A DNA stretch of 46,261 nt from Leishmania infantum JPCM5. Lineage: Eukaryota > Euglenozoa > Kinetoplastea > Trypanosomatida > Trypanosomatidae. Positions 30,238 to 38,415 of the stretch are shown here, piece by piece. Below the pieces are notes generated by a model that saw only the letters and a list, made by a program, of their open reading frames with translations, searched no databases and was not told where the DNA came from. Numbering within the stretch: position 1 is the stretch's first letter; each line of letters begins with the position of its first letter. The translations under genes and the position numbers were made by a program. The stretch covers positions 607,141 through 653,401 of the forward strand of contig NC_009406.2 of NCBI RefSeq assembly GCF_000002875.2, given 5' to 3'.

Positions 30238-31494
30238 TGGGGCTGCCACAGAGTGACGGAGGGACGTGAGGGAGAGGTATTCCTGCAGAGATGTATCTTA
30301 CCTCACCCGTTCCGTGACGCCACTACGCCGCTGAATGTGGCATCCCTTGTGGACGACTGGCGGCGAGGCAACTGTGACACATGCATCTGGTCTTGGCGTT
30401 GCCCGGTGTGAGCGTCGGCGTGCGCAGGTGACGCGATGCCGTCATCCCTACTCATGAGTGCATCAATGACGGCGGATGCGTCTCTCTCCATTGGCGCCTC
30501 CGCATCTACCTATCAACGTGCACCTGAACCCGAGTGTCTTACTCTCTTGTGCGCCGCTCTCTCCTTGGGAGAGCGTCGCGACTTCTGTGAGAATGCGTCA
30601 GCGGGTGTGTTTTCCTCCCTCGCGGCCCCCCTCCTTTTCCTATCACGGCGTCGGTTTCGGATGCTTGGAGTGGGCGCTTGTGACACTATCCGCTCTCTTT
30701 TTCTTTTCTTTCTGCATTGCCTCGTACGATGCGACGACTTCGCTGAGCCTGCATGAGGCTTCAGCAACGTGTCCTCCACAAACGGCTCACAACTCTCACC
30801 CTCCAATAACCGCCTTACCCACCTCGCATGGAGGTGCACGTGTGTAACATTATGCCCACGCACCCAGAGCACATTGACGTGCCCACTCGCAAGCGTGCGC
30901 GTGCGGGAAAGATGGCCTTTTCCTGCCGGCGATCAGCTGCAATGCTCTCCGAGCGAAGCATTAGTGCGCCCACCAGTCTGCACGGGAAAGCCGCTGCGAG
31001 GGTCTTGCGCGTTTCTTGCCCTCGGTGCAATGCAGACGGCCGAGGTTTGCTGCACGCACCGCACTGGTGTGCATTCCGTCTCTGCTAGTGCGTCTACTGT
31101 GTCGTCCTCTTTCTCTCTCGTTTCGCTGCCCCCTCCACCTCCACTACCGCGCGCTTCTTCGCCGTCTTCGTCACGAGTGCGGCTCAGCTGCAAATATCCC
31201 CTTCTTGTGCTTCCATCGTCCGCTGTGGTGATCATCGAGGCGTACACCACCGAGTGAGCCTTAACAGGCTTGCGCCTACTCTCTACCGGGTCATTTTCAG
31301 TGCCAGCTGCCGCGTGTTGGGGAGGAGACTCTGTTCGTCACCCTCCCTCCCTCCCTTCTCCTGCTCCTCTCCGCTTCTTCCACAGCTCGCAGGTCTGCCC
31401 AAGCGGAGAGAGGTTTGCGTTGTTTCCTGTTGACGCCCCTTTTCCCTCTTGATGTGACCGATGACTTCTTGGCGCGTTTCCCTCAACTACGCTG
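30238..31494 (+). other. Intergenic spacer
   Basis: The segment 30240-30450 is GC-rich and mixed; 31095-31165 and 31340-31382 are pyrimidine-rich. I see no gene. Short ATG-initiated frames at 31452 (ATG directly followed by TGA) and 31461 (21 codons) precede the next gene. Confidence 0.5.
31342..31385 (+). promoter_or_regulatory. Predicted polypyrimidine tract and trans-splice acceptor upstream of the zinc-knuckle gene
   Basis: A nearly pure C/T tract (31342-31382) is followed by AG at 31384-31385. With this acceptor, two small upstream ATGs (31452, 31461) come before ATG 31495. A site further 3' (AG near 31524 or 31542) would instead make 31645 the first ATG. Confidence 0.45.
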
Positions 31495-34254
31495 ATGCGC
31501 GCACCTGTCGCACTGCCGCGCTCTAGGCGCGTCTTCGTTAGCTCCCACCGCTTCTCACTGCCGCATCACCGATCCACAGGGAGACTGCACGACGGCGACT
31601 CGCCTCTGTGGAGTCGCGAGCTGACAGACCGCACACGCGTGCCGATGAGTCTCAGCGCTTCCATCGGCAATGTGGTCTCTGGGGACCCTTTGCAAGTGCC
31701 GTTTCGGGCTCTGCTGCTCGGGTACGCCACCCACCCTACGCTGCTGTCTCTCGCGACGGGCCACACGCTGCTGTTCGACGCGCTGTCGGCGAGCACCGAC
31801 CTGCTGCAGCAGCGCACCATGCTGAATCCGTGCAGGGGGCACCTAGTCGAGATGCAGGGGCGCTGCGTCGATGCCGCTTGGCGCCTCGTTCGCTATTATC
31901 AAGCGGATGCGCAGCGGGTGCTCGAGCTTCCCTTGAAGCACCGCCACCTCCTCGACGACATGCGTCTCGTGTACCTCATCACCTCTGCGAGCCCCAACGC
32001 GGGTTTGCTGGTGTCCAAGGAGCTGACACACAGTCGAGAATTATCGCTAGACGTGGCGTGCACGTTGCTCTCCCTCCCTTGCACGCCTGACATCCTTCGC
32101 GCGATTCTAGTCTTCACTTTCCGCACGCACGCGGCCGCTGTTGACGCGCCGCACTTCCAGCGGTGCGCGCACGCACTGCTCAGTAACGACAACTTCTTCA
32201 GCGAGCGAACCTTCGCCTCCATGCACAGTCTCCTCCACGACGTCTTGCTGCCGTCACTGCGTTGTGGCGCTGCCCGAAACGACTCTTTTGACTTTGTCGC
32301 TGTGCGTTGGACGACGCTGATGAACAAGTGGTCCCGTGTGTACGCGAAATCTGGGCGGGGCTTTGACCTGCACGACTGCTTGGAAACGCTTCTGCAGGCT
32401 GTGCCTGCGGCCGAGACGAAGCTGCCTGCTTCGTTCTACATACGGCTGCTCGGCGCACTCCTTGATGCAACAGCGGCAGGCGAGGCGCCCAGGAGCGCGA
32501 AGGCTGGGTGGGAACGAATGAAGACGGTGGCCGGCGACGCCCTCCGCCTCTTTGGGCGCAACCCGGAGGATCTGCGCGCTGTTTGGGTGTTACTTCTGAA
32601 AGGAGCGCTGACACTCCCACCCGCTGAGGGGGATCACTGGCGCCTTCTTGAAGCCTATCATCTGTGCGCGCAGCGTGGCCATGCAGTCGTGGTTGACCGA
32701 CAAGGGTTTCGGCAAGTAATTCGACTTGTTGCCGCTGCAGTGAGCGCGCTGCCTCTTCCGCAGGTGACACAGTTAGTGAGGAGCTTCTGCACCTTTCTGC
32801 ATGAGCAGACTTCCGTCAGCTTTCTGTGGTTGCTGGACGGGGTCGGCACAGTGCTGACCGAGCTGTGGCAGCATCACCGACTAGAAGCACAGGGAGAGGC
32901 GGAGCAGCTGCTGCGCGTGCTGAGGATGCTGCTGCGCGAGCGGTGCGTGAGTGGGGTCGAGCTGCACAGCAATCCCGTCATTGCCCGTGCTCTGGACCAC
33001 TTCCGAATCGGTGGCGCAGCCGCATACTGGTGGACATGCGGATGCGGGGAGGTGATCCCTTGCACTTCCAAGCGCTGCGCATCATGCCTACGCAAGTCAG
33101 GCGTGTCGTGGGTTTGCCCGCAGTGCCACGCTGCACACAAGCTACCGTGCAAAACGCAGTCCTGCTCGTGCGAATGCCTCAACCCTCGCATGGCCGCCGC
33201 CGTCAACGCCAACGTTTGCATCTGCGATAAGTGCGGTGGACTCATCACGGCCGCAGGCTGTATCTGCGCCCGTTGCAAGCAGCAGCGCCAGGAGAGTGAG
33301 CGCACGGTGGAGTGCGCCCACTGCCACGGCACATACAAGGGCAACGGGTTGCATTGCCCTCAGTGCTTTTCGCCGAACCCGGACAAGCACCTGCACCTGT
33401 GGCACTGTGTAGACTGCGACGACTTCAACTACTCCATTTGGTCGTCGTGCCGCTCCTGCAAAACGCCGAGACGGATTGGTGCGCTGCGCGTGTCGTTTGT
33501 GCCGTGGAAATGCGGCTGCGGCGCCCTTAACCACCCTTGCCGCCTCACGTGTGGGAGGTGCGGCACCGGCGAACACCACCACACGTACACATGTGCCGGC
33601 TGCGACGCCCGCGTCTCCCTGCACTCGCTGCGTCGTACTCTACTTACCGTAGATGAAAAGACACTTTCCCTACACCTCTGCCCGAAGTGCCAGTGCCCCC
33701 ACCCCCGCGACGATCTTGTGCTCTACTCACCGTCCTTTTCCCGGCACTGCATGCTATGCGCACACACGGTGAAGCCCTCCAGCATCTCTGCAAGCGGCTC
33801 ATTTTTCCACTGTGACACAGTGCAGCGGGTGAATGAACACTACCTGTTTCGCTGCACCCACTGCGACTACACAGAGCTGCAGACAGGATACCACTGCCAG
33901 CGGTGCCATTTCCCTCGCCCAGAGATGGAGGCGTTGCTGCAGGATGAGTCGGCCGGTGCCGCGCCGCTCAGCCACGTCTGGCGCTGCCTTCACGAGACGG
34001 ACGACGGTGCACTGTGTGGTCAGTGGAACTACGGCTGGAGCGCGCACTGCCTCGCTTGCAGGAGAGGGCGTCCTGACTCGGCCTGCGAGTGCCGTGCCAA
34101 GGCGCAAATGTGGGCGTGTGACACCTGCGGGAAGCCGAATCGGCCCATCGACGTTCTCTTTTGTGCGCACTGCAAGACTGGGCTTCAGCCTGTGCTAGCA
34201 TGTGCCACGTGCGGACTGCCGCACATGTCCTACGCCTGTCGCGCGTGCCTTTGA
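31495..34254 (+). CDS. Zinc-knuckle array protein with RanBP2-type fingers, possible mitochondrial RNA-binding protein
   Basis: The 919-residue product has two halves. Residues about 50-510 look all-helical, Leu/Ala-rich, compatible with a helical-repeat fold. Residues about 512-919 hold about ten paired-cysteine zinc knuckles. Several fit the RanBP2 pattern W-x-C-x2-C-x3-N-x6/7-C-x2-C: WHCVDCDDFNYSIWSSCRSC (residues 636-655), the one starting WACDTCGKPN (873), and a near match starting WKCGCGALN (671). RanBP2 fingers bind single-stranded RNA or ubiquitin. The first ~32 residues are Arg/Ser/Pro-rich with no acidic residue before Asp33, like a mitochondrial presequence, so a role in mitochondrial RNA metabolism (editing accessory or ribosome assembly) is a reasonable inference, not shown. 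If translation begins at ATG 31645 (residue 51) that presequence is absent. I do not assign a gene name. Confidence 0.8.
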   Translation: MRAPVALPRSRRVFVSSHRFSLPHHRSTGRLHDGDSPLWSRELTDRTRVPMSLSASIGNVVSGDPLQVPFRALLLGYATHPTLLSLATGHTLLFDALSASTDLLQQRTMLNPCRGHLVEMQGRCVDAAWRLVRYYQADAQRVLELPLKHRHLLDDMRLVYLITSASPNAGLLVSKELTHSRELSLDVACTLLSLPCTPDILRAILVFTFRTHAAAVDAPHFQRCAHALLSNDNFFSERTFASMHSLLHDVLLPSLRCGAARNDSFDFVAVRWTTLMNKWSRVYAKSGRGFDLHDCLETLLQAVPAAETKLPASFYIRLLGALLDATAAGEAPRSAKAGWERMKTVAGDALRLFGRNPEDLRAVWVLLLKGALTLPPAEGDHWRLLEAYHLCAQRGHAVVVDRQGFRQVIRLVAAAVSALPLPQVTQLVRSFCTFLHEQTSVSFLWLLDGVGTVLTELWQHHRLEAQGEAEQLLRVLRMLLRERCVSGVELHSNPVIARALDHFRIGGAAAYWWTCGCGEVIPCTSKRCASCLRKSGVSWVCPQCHAAHKLPCKTQSCSCECLNPRMAAAVNANVCICDKCGGLITAAGCICARCKQQRQESERTVECAHCHGTYKGNGLHCPQCFSPNPDKHLHLWHCVDCDDFNYSIWSSCRSCKTPRRIGALRVSFVPWKCGCGALNHPCRLTCGRCGTGEHHHTYTCAGCDARVSLHSLRRTLLTVDEKTLSLHLCPKCQCPHPRDDLVLYSPSFSRHCMLCAHTVKPSSISASGSFFHCDTVQRVNEHYLFRCTHCDYTELQTGYHCQRCHFPRPEMEALLQDESAGAAPLSHVWRCLHETDDGALCGQWNYGWSAHCLACRRGRPDSACECRAKAQMWACDTCGKPNRPIDVLFCAHCKTGLQPVLACATCGLPHMSYACRACL

Positions 34255-34272
34255 GAGCGGACTGCCGCACGT
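34209..34272 (+). repeat. Twin short hairpins flanking a stop codon
   Basis: GTGCGG-actg-CCGCAC (34209-34224) is a perfect 6-bp stem with a 4-base loop inside the last codons of the zinc-knuckle gene. The related GCGG-actg-CCGC (34257-34268) follows just after the TGA at 34252-34254. The two copies share a 14-base identical core (gcggactgccgcac). Confidence 0.6.
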
Positions 34273-34859
34273 GCCCGAGAATGCACCTCCACGCACCCTT
34301 CTTCCACCGCAGCGTAGCGAAGTTGCGGTGTGGTGGAGCATGGCGAGACGCCGGGAGAGGATGCATGCGTCTTTGTCTCTGCGTGTGCACCTTTTTCTCT
34401 TTGCCTTTCGCCAGAAGGGCAGAGACCACTTGGTGCGTGCCTCCGCGTATATGCGTGCTTGTGCCACTCTCGGTGCAGAGGTGTATGGCGATGGTGTGCG
34501 TAGTCACATGAAGAGCAGCGCGCTTCTTTTCAGTCAACTGCTGCGTGTCCGCCTTGCGCGTCAACGTTCTTTTTAGAAGTTCTTTCCCTTCTTTTGCCCG
34601 TGACTGGCTGCAGCCAGCGGCGCTCCAGCAGTGCACTGGGATGCGTGCGCGGGGCACTCCCAGCCACACGCGCTCTGCCCCGCACTTCTTCCATGCCTTT
34701 CTCGTATCCACCCTCCCCTACCGGCCTACACTTTCCATCGAAGCAGCATCCACCACTTCGCACCGCGCCGCAAAGCACTGCCATACGATACGCGCGCGCC
34801 ATTCATACACGGCGCCCGAGTTGTGCGTGTGCGCATGTGTGGCCCTTCCCTCGTCAGAC
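34255..34859 (+). other. Intergenic spacer and leader of the phospholipase gene
   Basis: Pyrimidine tracts at 34570-34592 and 34683-34737 lie upstream of the PLC gene; the AG at 34743-34744 is the best acceptor candidate. The PLC frame stays open upstream to about 34545 without an ATG, so that part is not counted as coding. An upstream ATG at 34835 starts a 19-codon frame overlapping the PLC start. Confidence 0.5.
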
Positions 34860-36995
34860 ATGGGTGTCCTCTGCAACACGGCGAGCAACCCTGAAAAACG
34901 CACCGCCACGTACATCCCGGCGCTCAGGGCGCTTACGGACAAATACTTCGCCACTCAACACCCGAACGAAAATGAATCTGCCCTCTTTTTTGCTTCGCTG
35001 CGAGTGGCACTGCGCAGCATGCTGCACTGCAGCAGGGAAGAGGTGGATGAGTTCCTAATCGATTCTTGCAAACGCAGCGTGAGCACAAGCGCCGCGCTCG
35101 ACAAGTTCCTGTCGAACAAAAACACATCAAAGGTGGCGCCAGATGCCACGGCTGCCAAGATCATGCAGGTGTGGATGATGTACGACAAAGACAATAGCGG
35201 CGATTTGAGCTACGCCGAGATGAAGCGTCTGGTCGAGGGGCTCAGCTTTTCGAAGGACTTGACAGAGCGAATCTTGAAGCCCTTCGAGGACGACAATCGC
35301 CACACCATCGCCTTTTCCGAGTTTGCGAAGGTGTACTCGAACGCCGTGAGTTTCAGGGAGCTCGGCTACGTCTTCCAGGATTTGGCGGGGGGCCAGCAGA
35401 CCATCTCTCGCGACACCTTCGCCAGCTTTGTATGCGACATCCAAGGCGAGGACTGGGATGCCGAGTTTCTCAACGAGAAGCTCGCTCTTATGGGCTGCGT
35501 CGGCACCGACGGCATCACGGAGAATAACTTCGTCGGGTACGTTATGAGTCCCTACTTCGACTCCGCGGTGAAGAAGAAGAAGCTGACGGACGTCTACCAC
35601 GACATGGACCAGATCATGTGCTGCTACTTCATCAGCTCCTCACACAACACGTACCTCACCGGGGACCAGCTCACGAGCAAATCCTCCTCCCAGATGTACA
35701 AAAAGGCGCTTCTCGACGGGTGCCGGTGCGTGGAGCTTGATTGCTGGAACGGCCCTCAGGGCGAGCCGATTGTGTACCACGGCTACACCCGCACTTCTCG
35801 TATAGCCTTCGAAGAGTGCGTTAAGACGATTCGCCAGTACGCCTTTACCGCTTCCGCATACCCCGTGATACTCTCACTGGAGGTGCATACTTCGGTGGAG
35901 CAGCAGGATAGAATGGCGGAGATTCTAGAAGGAGGACTGGGCTCGTTGCTCTTCCGGCCTCCGTGGGGCTCCAACGAGAAGCCCACCATGACCTTCTCAC
36001 CCAACAACTTAAAGAACAAAATTCTCGTGAAAGCGAAGCGCGGCGACTTCCCGGCCCGCGAGCCTCGCGTTGACAAAGACGACGACGCAACCGAGACGGA
36101 CTCGGTGGCGAGCACAAACAATGCCGACTACCTGAAAATGAAGGAGACTTGCAGGAAGGCCGAGAAGGATGAGGTTCGGGTGTCAGCGAAGCTGTCCGCC
36201 CTTGTCTCCATCGAGTCCAGCAAGTGCCACGACGTCAAGGACTTATCATACCTGAAGGACAAGCAGCCGTACCACTGCTCTTCGTACTCAGAGAGGAAGG
36301 GGAAGGCCATCGCCCGCGAGGCCCACGACGCGCTGGTGCGCATCAACGACACGTGCCTTAGCCGCGTCTTCCCTGCGGGCTCGCGCATCGACAGCAGCAA
36401 CTACAGTCCGCTGCTTTACTGGGCGTCTGGCTTCCAGATGGTGGCCATCAATTGGCAGTCCAGCGATACCTTCGGCTGGCGCCTCAACCGCTGCTTTTTC
36501 CTCGACAACGGCTGCTGCGGGTACCTCCTGAAGCCAGACCACCTGCGGCCCGTGACCTGCCCCGATGTGGCCGTCCCGGAGAACTGGCGGTCGCTGACAG
36601 TGGAAGTGATTTCAGGCTTCTCGCTGCCGAGCGCGAGCAATTCAGAGGTTGCCGATCCGTTTGTGACAGTTTTCCTCGAGGGCCCCGACGTGGACAGCAC
36701 GCCAAAGAGCACGCACACAATCCATAACAACGGCTTTCACCCTGTCTGGCGCGGAGCGGGGCAGACAGAGTGGATATGGACGGTACATCGGTGGTCCCTG
36801 TCGGTCCTCGTGCTCCAGGTCTACGACCACAACAGGTGCAGCTCATCTCAGCTGCTCGCAGAGGCCATCATTCCTCTGCGTATGCTTCATAAAGGATTCC
36901 GCAAGGTGTCCTTGAATGACTCCGCGGGCTACAACATACCCGGCAGCTTTCTTGTGTGCCGCGTCGACTACACGGGTGCACCAGAGCGGTTGTGA
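34860..36995 (+). CDS. PI-PLC: Phosphoinositide-specific phospholipase C, N-terminally acylated type
   Basis: The 711-residue protein begins MGVLCNT: Gly2 is a myristoylation candidate and Cys5 a palmitoylation candidate. Known: T. cruzi PI-PLC is anchored in exactly this way instead of by a PH domain, which is also absent here. An EF-hand loop DKDNSGDLSYAE (residues 109-120) has all calcium ligands; the next EF-hand (around DDNRHTIAFSEF) is degenerate. The X half of the catalytic barrel carries His262 (SSHNTYLTG), the VELDCWNG calcium site and His307 (YHGYT); the 45-residue His-His spacing equals PLC-delta1 from memory. An acidic/charged X-Y linker (about residues 400-455) precedes the Y half (to about 560) and a C2 domain (about 575-705). 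The enzyme hydrolyses PIP2 or PI to inositol phosphates and diacylglycerol. All catalytic motifs are intact. Confidence 0.93.
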   Translation: MGVLCNTASNPEKRTATYIPALRALTDKYFATQHPNENESALFFASLRVALRSMLHCSREEVDEFLIDSCKRSVSTSAALDKFLSNKNTSKVAPDATAAKIMQVWMMYDKDNSGDLSYAEMKRLVEGLSFSKDLTERILKPFEDDNRHTIAFSEFAKVYSNAVSFRELGYVFQDLAGGQQTISRDTFASFVCDIQGEDWDAEFLNEKLALMGCVGTDGITENNFVGYVMSPYFDSAVKKKKLTDVYHDMDQIMCCYFISSSHNTYLTGDQLTSKSSSQMYKKALLDGCRCVELDCWNGPQGEPIVYHGYTRTSRIAFEECVKTIRQYAFTASAYPVILSLEVHTSVEQQDRMAEILEGGLGSLLFRPPWGSNEKPTMTFSPNNLKNKILVKAKRGDFPAREPRVDKDDDATETDSVASTNNADYLKMKETCRKAEKDEVRVSAKLSALVSIESSKCHDVKDLSYLKDKQPYHCSSYSERKGKAIAREAHDALVRINDTCLSRVFPAGSRIDSSNYSPLLYWASGFQMVAINWQSSDTFGWRLNRCFFLDNGCCGYLLKPDHLRPVTCPDVAVPENWRSLTVEVISGFSLPSASNSEVADPFVTVFLEGPDVDSTPKSTHTIHNNGFHPVWRGAGQTEWIWTVHRWSLSVLVLQVYDHNRCSSSQLLAEAIIPLRMLHKGFRKVSLNDSAGYNIPGSFLVCRVDYTGAPERL

Positions 36996-38098
36996 TAGAT
37001 GTGCTTCTGTGCGTTTCGTCGACGTGTAACCAACTGTCACCATATCTTCCACCCGCCCTCGTTTTTGCAGAACGGATAAGTGAGCATACACCTCACAAGC
37101 AGGGGGCGCACATGTACGTGCGCACGTGCGTGTGTTTCTTCTCCGTGGCACGTGCCCCATCTGTGCGCTTACACCGCCTTGCCTCACGGCACACGGGGAT
37201 GCCGCCCGAGTCTGATCTCTCTCTTCTCTCGCCACTATTGTGTGTACGTGCATCTGCGTCTTTCCACGTCCGTGCGTCTGCGAAGTACGTGCGCGCGTTC
37301 GTCGTCACACGCAAACCTACCTCTTCGTTGACCGCCGCCCTCTATACACTAAGGGAGCGAAAAAGATGAATAACGCACAATAATAATGGAACTTTTTTTT
37401 CTTTCGTTTTCACGCGCGGCATTTTGGCCCCTGATGGTGGTGGAACACAGCTAAGTGAGTTGAACCAGCCGGCCGAGTACCCCACTGTCTCTAGGGAAGC
37501 CCAGCAGCCCCCCTCCCCACTTCCTGTGGTGGCAAGCGCCAGCACCTACAACGTAGAGGACGTCAGAGCGATCTATCGCTACCGATATCGGCGGCCCAGT
37601 GATGAATGCCGTGGCGTCGGAGCGGACTGCGACAGCGAATACGCTTGCAGCATGTTGTGGGCAAAGGTTCAGCGTGACTCGGACGCATTCCACCCCCGAC
37701 CCTCGCTGCCTACTGATCAGTGTTTGTGTCTGTGTGTGAGGGGGGGAGGGGACTGAGCCACCGTGAGAGATTCACCACGTGGCGCCCGGCATGATGAAGG
37801 CGGCCGTGAGGTGACCTGCGAAGCGTTTAGGTGGGCACAGGACGAGTAAGGGGCCGCGTTCTCAGATGACTGAGCGGGCGTCGCTCCAGCGCCTGGGTCT
37901 ACGGCTGCTTCGCACCAGGCGATGGGCCTGTGGTGAGCCGGGCCACGTTGGGTTCCGTTACTGCGCTATGACAGCGAATGAACATACACACACCGAAAAC
38001 GGGAAAAAACTTTTTCGTCTCGGAGAGCTGCATGATCTGCGCAACGACTGCCGCGCCACCTCACCTCTATCAACTCTATAAGCCTGAATCGATACATC

Positions 38099-38184
38099 TC
38101 TCATTTTCCTTCATCCCCTTTATTTCTCCCTCATCTGCTCCCCACGTACGTGCGTCTGAGTGTGTGGGTGGTGCACCCCCCCTC
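38099..38184 (+). repeat. Dispersed repeat module A, copy 1
   Basis: The core ctccctcatctgctcc followed by ccacgta, a gtgcgt/gtgtgtggg run and then a C-run matches the beginnings of the copies at 40924 and 42912. This copy has no minisatellite; it passes directly into module B. Confidence 0.6.
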
Positions 38185-38185
38185 T

Positions 38186-38415
38186 CTGCCCTCACTTCCT
38201 CGGTGCGTGTGGTGGTGGTTGCGCCTCTCTTGTCGATTCCTGTAGTTTTCACCTCGTTTCAAATTGTTTTTTCGAAAATCAAGCGTGTGTGTTTGCACGC
38301 CTTCCGTGGTTGCTGTCGTTACTGCGTCGGTTGGTTGCAGGCACCTCTTTTCGTCGACTATATATATATATTTCTTTGGTCCTCGTCTTGTGCATTTACG
38401 CGCATTCTCTCATAT
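38186..38415 (+). repeat. Dispersed repeat module B, copy 1
   Basis: About 178 bases from ctgccctcacttcctcgg to cgtcgactat match the copy at 43686 with 12 differences counted by eye; similarity continues more weakly to about 38415. A (TA)6 run (38359-38371) marks the junction of the strong and weak parts. It lies in non-coding DNA and shows no protein conserved in all frames. Confidence 0.8.
38359..38371. repeat. (TA)n microsatellite within module B
   Basis: Six TA dinucleotides follow cgtcgac. The homologous place in the second module B copy (43858-43862) has only TATAT. Confidence 0.85.
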
